Below, in pieces: positions 20,491 to 33,323 of a stretch of 64,000 bases of DNA; position 1 is the first letter of the stretch, and the number at the start of each line of letters is the position of its first letter. The DNA comes from Dichomitus squalens LYAD-421 SS1 (Eukaryota > Basidiomycota > Agaricomycetes > Polyporales > Polyporaceae): NCBI RefSeq assembly GCF_000275845.1, contig NW_006766885.1, forward strand, positions 322,436 through 386,435, read 5' to 3'. The notes under the pieces are model-generated. The model searched no databases, was not told the origin of the DNA, and saw only the letters and a program-made list of their open reading frames with translations. The translations under genes were made by a program, and so were the position numbers.

Positions 20491-20890
20491 GAACGAGCTG
20501 GGTAGCTCAAGTTAAGGGTAGTGGGTGCTGGAGCTCAAGACGGCAGGTCGCGGTGAAGGACGAAGATTTTTGAATGACTCGCGTCTTGGGTACGTACTTT
20601 TTCAATGGAACTCCACGTGGGATTCGCTTATAGCCGCTGACGTCTAAAGGCAACACAAGCGGGCCGGCCTAGTTGCTATTTACCTGAAGGCTACAATGTC
20701 GATCTTGTCCTATCTTATCTCGTTGCCCTCGAAGGCTTACGAGGATGAAGCTGTTGAATGGAAAGTAACAATGTCAAGGAAGCGCTATATTCAGGTCCTC
20801 TAGCAGCTGGGCGCTTCCGGAATCCGCGAGTCTAGTCTCCGAGATGGATGCATACCATCTCTTGCGCTCGACTTGCATGAAACCCTCACT
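20491..20890. promoter_or_regulatory. Divergent promoter region of CPA1 and the BSD-domain gene
   Basis: A 400-nt region between the CPA1 upstream ORF and the start of the BSD gene. It must carry both promoters. I see no strong TATA box or other clear element. Confidence 0.4.
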
Positions 20891-22636
20891 ATGAACTTCT
20901 TTGATGCATACGATATATCTGGGACCGCAACCGCTCCAGCGGCCGCCCAACCCACGCAGAGTCTGAACGAGGAGGTCTCGGAGGTCGTCGGGCAGCTCAG
21001 TCGATTCTGGGGTGGCTTCCGGAAACAAGTACGCACGCTCCCCTTATCCCCCCCACTCAGATCGCTGAGCATGAACTGTAATCTTCTTCCTATGTCATAG
21101 AGCCAGACTGCCTTCGAGGCGGCGAAGAAGGACCTCGGGACGGTCGTGCAGCAAGCCCAGAAGGAGCTCACGAAACTCACTGCTGAAGCTCCTTCTACAC
21201 CTCCGGAGCCCAGTGCGTCCGCGACAGAACAAGCAGCATCTGTGCCCGTCGACGCAGCAGATGCAGTATCTACCTCATCCTCCGCATCCTCAACCTCCAC
21301 CGAGACTACCGACAAAGCCGCGCCTGAATCTTCCCCATCACAACCGGCGCAGCCCCAGACGATCTTCGCTCGGCTGCAGGCTTCGCTGCCCCCCGCACTG
21401 GCTAACGTTCAGAGCCAGCTTCCGGAGACGTTGAAGGAGACGTTGAAGCATGCGCGGGTCGGCAGTGCGAATCTGACAGCGCTGGACTTCGCACAGCTGC
21501 GCAGTACCATCGCATCCGAGCTACAGAAGGTCCAGGGCGCAACTGAGGAGTACGTCCACCGGAGCGAAGACTTCCTGCGCGAGGCTGGTGAGTTCCTCAA
21601 AGAAGCGGTGAAGGTCGTCCCGCCGGAGGAAGGCGATTCCGTCTACCCTGGCTTGATCTGGGACGGCACGGATGTATGGATGCTGCCCACGACGAGCGGC
21701 GCGGCGTCGCCCTCGCCCGCGGCTGGTAGTAGCAAGGGGAAGGGCAAGGAAAGAGAGGCGTCGGGCAGTTCTGGGAGGCCATCGGTGGATACGCTGCGGT
21801 CGGTAGCGACTCGCGCGGAGTCTATGCTCAAGCAGCTACGGCACGACCCGGAGGTCATCAAGGCTGATCCTAAGGATGACGGGAACGTGCGCGATGTGTA
21901 CAGCAACTGGCTAGCAAGCGAGGCGGCTTCCGAGGACCGCGGGCTGGGTACGACGGCATGGCAGAACAAGGTCGAACGTGCCCTAGCAGATCCGGTGGAC
22001 GGCGCCGCATTGAAGGCGACGATGGACACGCTAGGTGCGCTCAGGGTCGGTCGATAAGCCGTTAGTATTAGCTGACATGTTCTCGGACCCTGCAGTACCG
22101 GAGACTCTGACATACGATGAATTCTGGACGCGCTATTTCTTCCGCGTGCACCAGGTCGAGCGCGAAGAAGCGCGTAGGAAGGCCATCATCCAAGGTAAAT
22201 TAGCAAGCTATTGGAAGGAGTTGACGATCCTGAAAAACATATGTTAGGCACTACTGATAACGAAGACGATTTTAGCTGGGAGGATGATGATGAGGAAAGC
22301 GCGTCCCCGACCACGAAACTCCCAGCAACGCCGTCCGCACCCCGACTCGATGAATCGCCGGTACATCTTAGCGGGTCTACTGCGGAACCGAAGTCTCGCG
22401 TCTCCACTCCGGTAAATGTCAGTCCGAGGCAGAGCAGCGAGGACAGCTACGATGTCGTCTCACAGGTGAGCAACGGCGGCGCTAAGGAGGTCAACACCGC
22501 CAAGTCAAAGGGAGCCGAGAAGAGTGGCAATGTAGACGATGACGACGATGATGATGAAGAGGACGATGAAGACGATGAGGACGAAGACGAGGATGAGGAT
22601 GAAGAGGGAGAGGAAGAGGACAGTGACTGGGAGTGA
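20891..22636 (+). CDS. BSD-domain protein, Dos2-like (519 aa, 4 exons)
   Basis: Exons: 20891-21028, 21101-22034, 22096-22194, 22248-22636; 520 codons. A Ser/Thr/Pro/Ala-rich spacer separates an N-terminal helical part (NEEVSEVVGQLSRFWGGF) from the BSD domain. The BSD signature TYDEFWTRYFFRVHQVE lies across the intron at 22035-22095. The C-terminus is disordered and ends in an Asp/Glu tract of about 35 residues closing with SDWE. The layout (N-terminal helices, BSD, acidic tail) resembles the fungal Dos2/BSD-domain proteins, whose role is poorly defined (ubiquitin and chromatin links in yeasts). The start is the first ATG in the frame, 46 codons before intron 1. Confidence 0.8.
22536..22622 (+). 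repeat. GAY/GAR trinucleotide-rich tract coding for an Asp/Glu tail
   Basis: An imperfect GAT/GAC/GAA/GAG microsatellite inside the last exon of the BSD gene. It encodes an uninterrupted run of acidic residues. Length variation between strains would be expected. Confidence 0.8.
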
Positions 22637-22991
22637 TCCGCAGATACGTACGCTGCACAGGCTTGCGTACTCTTGCAGCTATTGTGTACGATACACGGTG
22701 TATTTGTTGTGTATATGGAGAGTCTGGATGCTAAGCATTCGCGATTGCAGTGTTTCGAACTATATTGATTGGCGGCGACGAATAAGTGGTAATTGTGGCA
22801 GTGCCGGGCGCAACGCCATGGGTTCCCTGACTGCGATCCGAGTCGGAGTCGCTGCGATTTGTAAATCTTGTCAGCTCATATTCTGCTTCTCCTCATCGCC
22901 TCTCGCAGTAGTTCCTGTCCTTTTACGAGCCCTATATAGAGATTCTCCACAACTTGTTGGTCTCGGGCGTGCTACGAGCTCGTAGTTCAAC
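22637..22991. promoter_or_regulatory. Intergenic region with TATA-like element before the Zn2Cys6 gene
   Basis: This 355-nt tandem spacer holds a TATATA at 22933-22938, 54 nt before the start codon at 22992. No other feature is recognised. Confidence 0.35.
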
Positions 22992-25900
22992 ATGACTGAC
23001 TCGGCCTTCTTTGACCCGTCTCTGGTCCAAATGGACGCAGCTAGCCTCGACAGCCTTCTCAGTGCTGCTTCTTCTCCTCTATATCCGAATACTGGGTCTT
23101 CTGCTATGTCGGAGTTCTCTAGGCTATCTGACTCACCTGCAGGTAACCTAGGACCCGAGCACGCTGGTCCCTCTCGTAGTTCATCCTCATCCCCTGTTCG
23201 AGCATCATCCACAGCGGGCGCAGGTCGTAAAAGGATCCGTCCCAAGGTCGACCTCGCCCCTGGCCAACCTCCCACAGCCCGAGGGAACCCTCGTATACGC
23301 GTCTTCGTCGCATGCTACCAATGGTATTTCCGACTGCTTATAAAGCCCGACACTCGGTGATAGTTGAAGCTGACCACCCTGGACTACTTCTAGCCGTGCT
23401 CGCAAAATCCGCTGTGATGGTGCGAAGCCCATATGTTGCAACTGTCAGAAGCGCCCTTCGAAGGCCGATCATTGCAACTACGACTCTGGTCCGAATCGTC
23501 GAGGACGCGAGAAGAGCGGTGGTGCTCGTGCTCGTGCAGCCCGGGGGCCTGCTAGCCAGAAGACGCCGAAACGGAAGCTCAGTCCACAAAGTGACAAGGA
23601 TCCTCCCCCCGTTGTTCCGAGAGCAGCCCGGCCGCAGGACACGGTATTGTCTGACAGCAGCGACGAGCCCTTCTTCACTGCAGTGGACGATTACAACAGC
23701 GATGGCGTGTATAGATTCTCCAACGTGCGTATACGCTAGATGGAGGTGGGTATGGCGTACTGACGCTCTTCGCTCCAGGAGATGGAGATGGACTGGGAGA
23801 ATGATCCGTTACTTGATGATGCGGCATCTCTTACCGATGCAACGTTCTTGGCTGGTCTCTCGTCTATCCCAGACTTTGCATCAACACAGGAGCCCATGAT
23901 CGTCGTCACCCCTCCCGAAGACGGGAACGAGGAAAAAGATAACGAGTCCATCCCTCCCAGACCTGGGAGCCGGTTTGCTCGAGAGACTTGGTGGGATGCT
24001 CTCCTCTCGCTTTATGCCGCAGACGACGGTTTTGGAGACTCCGATATGCGGCTCACCTCTATCAGTCAAGCACAACGCACTGCGTCCATGAAGGCCATCG
24101 TCTCGGACCTCCGCGCACTACTCCAGGCGTCCCCATGTTGGATTAGCTACCTCCACCTCCCGCGGTTCTTTGACAAACTATTCAGCCCTGTGCGGCGGAA
24201 TTCACTGCAACCGAGTCTCATGTTGGCTGCCCTTGCTCTCGGGACGTTTGCTCAAAGCTCTGAAGCCGAGTACGGAGCCAAGGGCAGGGCCAAATCCCTG
24301 AAGCTCTTAGATATGGCGAATGGCGCTCTAGAGGCCAGCCTTTCGACAGGCTGGGTAGATATCGGCCTCGCGCAAGCAGCATTGGTGAGGTTCTCCTGGA
24401 TCTACCTCAGGTGTACTGAGTAAGTAATCATATACGCGTTGTTCTCACAGATGATCGTGTTCTTCGAGATGCAGTCTCATCCGCAACAGTCACTAGAGCG
24501 CTCCCAGTCGTCATTGCTCCTGTTGGACTCGCTTTTCCGCTTATTCGGACTGACCAGGATCGATGAGAACCTGAAGCCCAGAGGGCATTCGCCCTACGGA
24601 ACCATACAACCCCAAGGATATAATCCGGCCGCGTATATGGGCGGCACTGTTCAGTCTCTGCCAACCGCGAGTTACGGTACGCCGGGGACGAGCAACGTTC
24701 CCCTTCAAGCACAAGCCTCAGACTTTATGCCACTCCCAAACACCATTCCGGGCTTGGCCGATGGGATGTCTATGGGCTCAGTCCCTCGCTGGGACGAACA
24801 TGACCACTCCTCCCCGCCATCCCACCGCGCTGGTTGCAGTTGTGTTGCAGTGTCTCTGGGAAAACACTGGCCCTCTGTGCACAAACTCGCGCCCTCATGG
24901 GCAGGGACAATGATGTGGCCAGAGGGCTTGACCGAAGCCGAGTTCAGGAGAGAAGAGTGCCGCCGGCTCGTCTGGAGCAGCGTCATGGTCATTGCGAACT
25001 TGCATGCATACACTGCTGCTGTGCCGGATGTGATGATCGGCGGGCACGCGAAGCTGATTGTGCGAGAACCAGAGAATGTGAGTACTCCTCACTAGCCGTT
25101 CCTTATCATCCTGCCTTACCTTGGCGTTTCACTCGCCGTGTAGTTCTCGTTGTTGTTCCCGAGCGAGGCGCTCGCAAAGACGGGCGCGATGGTTGATTAC
25201 GACGATATATGGACGCTGAATTACCGCTCGATGCTCCTGCTGCACGTCTGCATGCGCACCCGAGAGGACCCTAACTTGAGTCCCGCGGAGCGCGCTCAGC
25301 TCTCGGTCCAGGCGTGGATCGAGATCGACGACATTGAGCAGCGCCTTGCGCGCCACAACTGCGACTTGGACAGCTCGTTCGGATTCCTGGCGAAGGAGTT
25401 GCTCTTCGGGTGAGTATTTTATCCTCTTTTCCCGTATCGAATGTTATGCTGACTACATGCATGCTCTGTAGCCTGAGGATGCTGACTTCATACGAGTTCC
25501 AACGGTATATACCGCAAGTGACAACGTGAGTGGTCGTCTCGATATGCATGGAGTTTACGTTGGTACTCAGTATATGTGCGAGTATGTAGAGCTGGCCCCA
25601 CACTGTTCTATCGCGACAAGGCCGAGGCTTGGCGTGCGTGGATTCTCTACTAAATTGCCCTTCCTGTCTTCTGATCGATGCCAAACGGTCGTCAGTCAAA
25701 TACACAGATGAGGCAGGCCAGTCGGTCTGGGAGTCCTTGAGTCTAGGCGCGGAATCTCCTGACCAGGACCACCGCAAATCGCTCCTGTTGTTCTGGTTTG
25801 TGGCGAACATTCGGAAGTGAGTATTCCAGTCACGCGAACTCGATTTGTATACTCACAATCGTTTCTGCCACATCAGAGCTCTTGCGTTGTGGAAGGCCGA

Positions 25901-26199
25901 CAAGGGCCTGATATACGCGCTCGAATTCGCGAAACGCATCTCTGTGCACATAGAGTTTCTGATGATGTACTGGCCCAATATGCGTGAGTGGCTCATCGTT
26001 GTATGGCTCGTGGGATCGGTACTGAATTTACAACTATGCGTTAGGTTTGCGGCAGTTGTGGCAGACTGTCCGGTTCTCCCTCGTAGAAGCATGCTTGAAA
26101 GCGGGGATCCCTCCACCAGACCCCGCGCTACCGCGACCGATTCCGAAGGTGGACCCTGCGCGGCATGCGGATGTGGGCCTGAGCGATCTTATGATGTAG
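22992..26199 (+). CDS. Zn(II)2Cys6 fungal transcription factor (880 aa, 10 exons)
   Basis: Nuclear regulator of the Gal4-type binuclear cluster family. Exons: 22992-23323, 23394-23724, 23779-24384, 24451-25077, 25144-25409, 25472-25525, 25590-25633, 25696-25816, 25877-25983, 26045-26199; 881 codons. A Ser-rich N-terminus leads to the cluster ACYQCRARKIRCDGAKPICC then NCQKRPSKADHC (spacing CX2CX6CX6CX2CX9C), split by intron 1 inside the second Cys codon. A basic linker follows, then an acidic segment (EMEMDWENDPLLDD) and a fungal-specific transcription factor middle region (ARETWWDALLSLY, FRREECRRLVWSSVMVIANL). This pattern is typical of regulators of metabolism or nutrient use; the target genes cannot be read from the sequence. 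The fourth exon could hide one more intron. Confidence 0.85.
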
Positions 26200-26948
26200 A
26201 ACATACTGATGTTTTGATTCCTTCACCTACTTGTTTGGTCCATTACTGTACAATTCATTCTCATATATTCATTTATACATGCATTGTTGTTGTGAAAGCC
26301 CGCAGAACAAGGCAACCTAGCTCTCGACTAAGCGACAATCCCAGATGTCCGAGTGGGTGTACTTGAGGGGTGCGAACTCTCGTCTACCGACTGTCAACGC
26401 ATGCACGACCTTCTGCACAACGTTTACCTAGGTTCAGCGGCCGGAGTGAGACCGAACAGATTCAGCCTAGGTACGTACGTCTTTATCCTAATTGAAGAGC
26501 TCCTGGCAATTGACGAGGAGTCACTCGTCTTCCTCATGGGAGAGAAAGCTGTTCAAGGTGGAGTCGTCGTGCTCTGGCCCCTGCTCGGTGTTCACGTCGG
26601 CCTTGTGGATTTGATCTGGGCTCGCTTGTCGTGATGGGCGTGACCATAATACTGGCAGCACGCGCAGACGTGTGGAGTGCCAACACGAAACTGAGCGGAC
26701 AAAGGAACATGAGGCGGGCTGTTGGAGTGTACAACTTAGGCTCTACTTACAAAGACAATGTGGTACTTTCGACAGCGCTTCCGACGAGAAGATTACAACG
26801 ACTACATGCGACTGATAGGAACACATTGAGCATAGTGTGAGATATTATCCTACTTCTACTATAGTGAGGATGTGTGAGTGCAATGATGCTATATGTTGGA
26901 GAATGCAGGATGGAATGCAACAGGACATGCGATACGCTGGAAGAGGGC
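26200..26948. other. Convergent intergenic region, no gene seen
   Basis: These 749 nt separate the stop of the Zn2Cys6 gene from the stop of the large minus-strand gene. Short open frames are present but carry no recognisable domain or splice support. Confidence 0.5.
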
Positions 26949-29900
26949 CTAAGTATATGCGGACAGTAATCTAGATTTCTTCTTTCTCTGCACACCCGCC
27001 CCAGCCCGACGACTCTGGGGTATGTGCGATTTCTTTCTCGTGCTGCCATCAGAATCGGACGAGTCTGACTCGTCGCTAGAGTCGTCATCATCATCATCGT
27101 CATCCTCCTTGTCCTTGCCGTTGCCGTTGCCGTACGTCGCCGGCGAGCGCTTGTAGGTCGCTTCTTGTCTCGGTGTCTGCGAGAACAGCGCAGGGGAGGA
27201 AATCTGCGATGTCGGGAATAACGCCTGGCCCGCCAGCACCGTCAACGAGGGGTACAACGAGTGCGGCAGCCAGGAACCGCGCGAACGAGTAGGCGCCGTA
27301 AAAGTCCTCTCGGGTTCCTCTTCGGGCTCACCGTCGTCGTCATTGTCGTCGGGGTTATTCCTGCCCTCATTGCCATTAGCAAAAGGCGTGCTCTCCGCCG
27401 CTGGGAGACTGAATGGTGTAGGAGGGTGTTGGCTGCTGGAAGGGATAAACAGCGGATCCTTCGTAGCGCCCTTCGACTTCGACTTCGGTGTGACTGCGGG
27501 GTTGTGCTTATCGTGCTCGTCGACATGCTCCTGAGTAATAGTGTCGTCGCGCGCTGGGCTCTCCTCTCTGACATAGAGCGCGCGAGGCGGGACGACCTCC
27601 GGGCTGCTCGGCTGTAGCTCGTCGATCATAGATGTCTCGCCGACGGATTCCTGAGTCCTCCCCAAGTCCGACTGTGGTAAGACAGCCCAAGAGATTTTCG
27701 CAACTCCAGGAGTGTTCGCGACGTCCGCGGCCGAAGGTGCCTCTCTCCCGTCCAACCCCGACGTGTCCTCGTCGACCCCTTCTTCATCCTCAGGCTCGAC
27801 GGACTCCTTCACGCGCTGCGACCGTGTCGACACCGGCTTGCCCAGTCCCCCGCGCCCTCTTCCGCTCCTAGCACCGCCGCGCTTCGCTTGCGCCCTCTCT
27901 GCCTTCTCTCTTTGCTTCGCATCCTTGGCGGCTTGCTTCGCCGCATCCCTTGCCTCCTTTGCTGCCTTCTTCTCTGCTGCCTTCTGCTGCCTCGCCGCCG
28001 CTCTGTTTGCCGCAATCACCGCCTTCTCCGCCTCGCGCCGAGCCTTCTCCTCGGCCGTCAGACGGGGCCTCCCCCGTCTCTGCGTGGGCGCGGGCGTCGG
28101 AGTAGGCTCGGGTTCGGGCTCCGGGAGGGAGGAGGATGGCGCAATGGAGGTAGTGCGACGCGTCGCGCGTGTTGGGCGGCGTGGTTGCACCTCCGCAGAG
28201 TCTGCTACCTTCCCTTGTGCTTCTTGCTGAGGTTCGCGCAGAGAAGACATGCTCTGATTTGGCGTCTTGGCTGGTTCAGGTTCGTCCGCTTCCGGGTCGT
28301 CATCCATCTCTGCCTGAGCCTCAGGATCCGATATCAGAGACGGCTCAAGCGTGCCGGCTGGGGCAGGAAGTTTGAGTGTGATGTCCTCCTGCGACAACGC
28401 TAGGTCTCCGAGCACCAGTTGAGACAGGCGGGGGCCCGCTTCTCGGCCGCGGGCTTGAGAGAGGCGACCATAACGGTCCTTCATGCGGCCTACGGTCCCG
28501 GGCGTGCGGGGCGTCGCTGGTGGCGGGGTATGCTCGCGTTCCTGGGCTGGAGCCTGTGTCACGTCGGGGTCCTCAATGGGGTCGTCCTGTTCTGCGTCGT
28601 GATCGGAGCTGAACGCATCAATGGGGTCGTTCGGGTCCTCGGCGTACGGCTCGACCACCTCCACTTGCATGTCGTCTTCGTTGCGCATGGCAGTATCCTC
28701 GCCTGCGCTCTCGTCTTCTCTGTCTGAAGTACCATTGACTTTCTCGACTTCGGCTTGTGCGGTGGTGCCGGAGAGGGCGGGAGAGAGGTCTCCCCCAAGC
28801 TCAGGGGAAGATTTCCTTAGGTCTGCAGCTGGAGCATCCTGCTCAACGTCATCGGCCTCTGACGGGGCACCATCCCTAACGAAATCAACCCGAGCGTCTG
28901 GCTCTGGCACATTCTCGTCGGCCTGAGGGGCCTCAGCAGAAACATCTACTGTATCACCTCCGTCGGGCTGCTGCTTGGCGCCGTCGTCGGCCTCGGACCC
29001 TTCCGGCTCCTTGGGCTCGGGATGCGCCTGCGAGAGAGGATCAACCACGGCAGTGGTGTCGGCACGACGGTCATCACCTCGATCTTCAGGGATCCCCTGT
29101 GGCTCGTCTATATCGGCTTCGCTCGTCTCGGCGTTTGATGCGACGGCAGCGTGTGGTTCTGGAGACCCAGATGACTTCGCCTGGGCTTCCACTTCTTTCT
29201 CGTCCTCATCCTCGTCGCTTTCAGACAACTCTCTGTGGTCCCCGGACACTACAGACTCGTCGTCCAATTGCTTGGCTGGGCGCTCAATGGCAGAAGTGTC
29301 CTGCGCCAACATGTCGGCCTCGACCTGCTGTGCGTCCTAGAACAAGACTGAGCACCACGCCACCACTCTATGCACCAGACGACGTACCTGCCTGTCTATG
29401 CTGTTGTTCGGCCCCGGATCCATCTCGGTAGGGGAGATTATATGGTCGTCCACGTCCGTGTCAGCGGTGGTATCCAGCTCCTGGGCTTGGTCCGAATCAG
29501 GCTGGGGCTCGTCTTCGTCCGACGAAGATCCCGCATGCGCGAACTTGCGAGACATGCGGTGGTAAGCGCGGTCGTGCTTGTCTTCCTCGTCCATGTCGAT
29601 GTCTTTGTCATTTCGGGGCTCGTCGTCGGACTCCTCGCCTTCACTAGACTCGGAGGAGGATGGGATCTGGGCGAGGACACTGACACGGGGTTTAACGGGG
29701 ACATAGAGGAGCGCTTCGAGGTTGGTGGGGTCCAGGAGAGGGAGCGACGACGCCGTGGGCACTGGTCCTTCGTCCTCGTCGTCGCTAGAACTCTCGTTGC
29801 TGCTTCCTTCGTCTTTACTCTCTACGACAACCTCAGATATCTCAGATCCGGCAGGAAGGCGAGGAGAAGAGAGCGAACGATCGCCGAGACGCGGCCTCGA

Positions 29901-32798
29901 CAGCGCCGATGTGGATGACGACTGCAGAGACATGGCGGGCGAGGGCTGAGGCACCTCAGTCTCTGCATTAGCAGCCGGGACGAGAGTGAGGGCGGCAATA
30001 TTAGCGGCCCGCTTCCCGCCAGCACTTTTCCTGCGCCGTTGCGCTTCCTTGTAGAGGACGTCAAGCTCTTCGGCGAGCTCGTAGTCGCCGGATTTCTTGA
30101 GCTGAGCAATACGCTTGCGAATGGCCATAGGACCGGCTTCGACGACGGGGCACTGCGAACGCGGATGCAAGGACGGCTCATCACATATGGGACACGTGGG
30201 CGCACTTGACGGACGAGGGGTTCTCTGAGCATGAGCAGCCTTTGTCTTAGCCGTGATTTTGACAAAGGTCGATGGTACAGAAGCAGCGGATGCAGAGGTG
30301 CTATCCAGTGCAGGTGTCGCGACCGATGCGCAAGCTGACTCCTGTTCCTCCACCAAATCATTGGGTCCCCATGCTTGGCTAAGCTTTGACTTGCCCGATT
30401 TCCTCTTCTTCCCAGGAAGGGCGGCCTCAGATAGAGGAGGCGCATATTGCTGAGACGCGGGAGCAGAGTTAGGGCCTGCACTCGTTGAGGAGGCACGAGC
30501 CAAGACTGCTTCGGCAGCAGCTCGCACTGCAGAGAAGGCGGCAGTTTCAGAAGTGCTTCCTTTCGTACGACGTATGGCCATCAGCAAACCGTATTTCGTA
30601 GGCACTGATCAGATGATAACATACCTTCCCCATGCGAAGACAGAGCAGACAGACTCTTGCGATCGCGCCTGGACTTCTTGGCAGACGCGGACTCTGAACT
30701 GTCTTGTGTTGTTGAAGTCACTTGGTCCTCATGCGAAACGGGTTCGGCGGCTGTGACAAAAGGAGGGTAAGTCATGTGGAGTCCTGAGTTTCAGGTACAT
30801 ACCAGATGATTTACTCATGGGCGACGTTGCTTCTTCAGCGTCGCTCGCCAAAGTAGCCGTAAGCGTCTTTCTGCGTCGCACCTTCTTCCCTGTGGTGTCT
30901 GCCAAGTCAATACCTACTCGCGTATTCACCAGTACGAGCGCACCTTTGAGTTCCCCGTCAGCTTCAGGTTCTACTGCAGCAGAGGGGCCCGCAACCGGCT
31001 CTGTGTAGCAGGTATGAACAAGTAATATCTCGTTGGATAGTACGTTTACATACCATTCTCTGATCCAGTCATAGCGAGGGCACCATTGAGCTGCTCACTA
31101 TGGCGGCCCTTAGCCTTCCGCCTCTTCTCCTTGCTGCTCTTCGCCGCTGTTGCGTCAGTTGAAGCCGTTGGAGTAGGGCTCGCAGACGGTACTGCCTCAG
31201 GCAGTTCAGTGGCTTCAGTACGCTTCTTTCGCTTCTCTTTCGCTAGGCCGCGGGCGTCTTTCAGTCACGAACGATGAAGGTTACCCTGTCAGCATTACGT
31301 ACCTGGCTCTATGCTCGCAGGAGGCGTCTCATTTGGGGAAGATTCGACTACGCATTCTAGTCTTAGCATCGGGTTCAAGTAAGATGAGGAGAGGAGAACG
31401 TGCCAGGAGTCGTAGCAAAGCCTTGCTCTCTATTCGACTCCTTATCTTTACGCTTTTTGGACTTCTTCGCATCCTCCTTGGATGATGCGGTGGCGTCGTC
31501 ATCCTCCACAGTGCGGAGCTTGGCTTCTGTCTTCGCCTTCTTCGTCGCTTTCCTGCCCACGACGGTGTCTTCAGTACCAAGGTCAGTCTCTGCGGCAAGA
31601 GGGGCAGCAGCAGGGGGTGGAGACGCAGAGACTGTATCGTTAGGTTTACGCTTGCTTGTCTTATCAAATCTCGTCGCAGTCATCTGAACAGGAGTAACTG
31701 CCGGAGAGTCCTCCGCCCGCTTGTTTTTTCTCCGCTTCTTCTTCGCAGGAGATGAGAGTGATGCAGAACGTGCAGGCGAGGGAGGTGGAGGGACTGTAGG
31801 AGCGAAAATGGTCAAAGGTACAGCGGCCGGGGTCTCGGGCGAGTCTTGACGTTTCCGTTTGGAGCCTTTGCGTGGGACGAGAGCCTCAATTGCTGGCGGT
31901 TCCGAACCATGCGGAGAAGGAGGGAGAATAGGACGTGTACGCTGGGGCGCAGGCTCTCGGTTCCTGAAGCTGGAAGCTTGACAGTAAGACCAAGTAAGTT
32001 CATGCAAAGCCACGACAGCAGCGGGACACTACAGACTTTCATGCCCATCAGGGACCGTCTGGAATGCAGGCAACGGGGAAACCGGCGAGGAAACCGACCG
32101 GTCAACTATGTGAGTTCCGTCCTTGCGCTTACGCTTCTTCTTTGGCACCCCGTTGACATCCAAGGTCGATGAACTATCCGGGATGTTGGACGGTCGATCC
32201 TTTGCAGATGTTATGCCGTTAGTCGTAGAATCAATGGGACCAACAGAGCTTGGAATAGCAGCTTGTCGTTTCTTGGGACGTCTCTTCGGGTTGCTCTACA
32301 AGTGATCAGTCGCTGGGGAACGATCGAAGCAAAGTTCGGGCGTACGAGGTTAACAGTCGACTCCCGCGTAGCTTGCTGCGTGAATAACGGTGGACCGGTT
32401 TGTCCAACAAAAACCGACACGTCAAGAGAGGGTACATATCGTGCAAGGTGACGGAAAGCTTCAAAATCCTCGTCTAGACGAGACATTTTATAAGGAAGTA
32501 CCAATCCAAAGCCTTCGCAGGACTCACCGTCATCCAACTCAATGACCTTCCCCTCGTGAAGCCTCGAGAAACGTATAGACGTATCGTCAGGGAGCCCAAG
32601 CTTCTTCCGCACGAGACTTCTCGTCTCCTCAAGCGACTGGCCTACAGACGATCGAAGTATTCGACGTTGGATCTCCGCGCAGGATGACCGTATAGCACTG
32701 TGGGACGCACCCTTGTACACCCGCGCAAAGGTCCTATTCGGCGCATAGAACGTAACCAGCGTGCCGTCTTCGTCCCTATTACGCTTGTGGGTCTCCAT
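26949..32798 (-). CDS. Large disordered, charged nuclear-looking protein with AT-hook (1793 aa, 10 exons)
   Basis: I do not recognise the family. Exons (minus): 32798-32528, 32473-32346, 32295-32037, 31976-31400, 31361-31303, 31257-31054, 31000-30803, 30750-30625, 30559-29388, 29336-26949; 1794 codons, all joins in frame. The N-terminal 130 residues look folded and ubiquitin/PB1-like (SIRFSRLHEGKVIEL, DDDEDFEAFRHLARYV). The rest is low complexity: Lys/Arg-rich nuclear-localisation-like clusters (PKKKRKRK, KKKRRKNKR), a small CPICDEPSLHPRSQCP zinc-knuckle-like element near residue 729, long Asp/Glu/Ser tracts, an AT-hook RRGRPRL near 1415 followed by an Ala/Lys/Glu-rich helix, and a basic C-terminus. 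A nucleolar or chromatin scaffold is plausible but inferred. An in-frame upstream ATG at 32954 would abut the next gene's start, so 32798 is preferred. Confidence 0.7.
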
Positions 32799-32955
32799 GT
32801 CGAGGAATCGCGTGGCGAGGACGCGCAGAGTCCCGAGGCAAGGCCGTGTGCTGCGTCGCGTGCAGAGGATTTCGAAGGGTACACAGGCGCCCATGAAATC
32901 CGTCCGAGGCAGGCGCGTCAATACGCCCAAACACTCCCTCCGACCCTCCTCCACT
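32799..32955. promoter_or_regulatory. Short divergent promoter (157 nt)
   Basis: This region separates the start codons of the large nuclear-looking protein (minus) and the NDUFB2-like subunit (plus). The minus frame stays open across it, so the exact start of the large protein is uncertain by up to 52 codons. Confidence 0.35.
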
Positions 32956-33323
32956 ATGGCTGGCCAACACAGTATGTATCCCTAGGGCATGCTATCCTTC
33001 CTTCTTGCTGACTGAACGGGTGCGACATAAGGCTCCGGGTTTAACCCGCATCTTCCTGGGTTCAAGCACAGGATCCTTGCCACGACGCTGGGCGCGACGA
33101 TGTGGTTCTTCATCTTCTACCGAGCACGGTACGTCTTCTGTGCCTTTATCCTGCGCCTTGCTCACTATCAGCACAGGAAGGATGGTGCTAAGCTCCTGGT
33201 GCGTTTTATGAGGTGCTTGTACTGTCCAGCCACTGATTGTCCCTACAGGGTCTCAAGCACCCATGGGATGGCCACGAGCACGATCACCATGGCCATGAAG
33301 CCGGGCATGAAGAACACCATTAG
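32956..33323 (+). CDS. NDUFB2-like accessory subunit of mitochondrial complex I (69 aa, 4 exons)
   Basis: Small single-span subunit of NADH:ubiquinone oxidoreductase, inner mitochondrial membrane. Exons: 32956-32971, 33032-33128, 33177-33198, 33249-33323; 70 codons. The membrane helix LGATMWFFIFYRARKDG is followed by LLGLKHPWDGH and a His/Glu-rich tail. This is the layout of human NDUFB2 (GAVMWFWVFYRFYHDGP, then GWRHPWEH). It has a 16-nt first exon and a 22-nt third exon. It is convergent with the G-alpha gene. Confidence 0.75.

Noticed and set aside
26353..26634. A 93-codon frame after the Zn2Cys6 gene
   Set aside because: Lies in a convergent 3' flank and has no recognisable features.
27712..28403. 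Long plus-strand frames rich in Leu, Cys and Arg
   Set aside because: They mirror the Lys/Ala/Glu-rich region of the large minus-strand gene; composition is a reverse-complement artefact.
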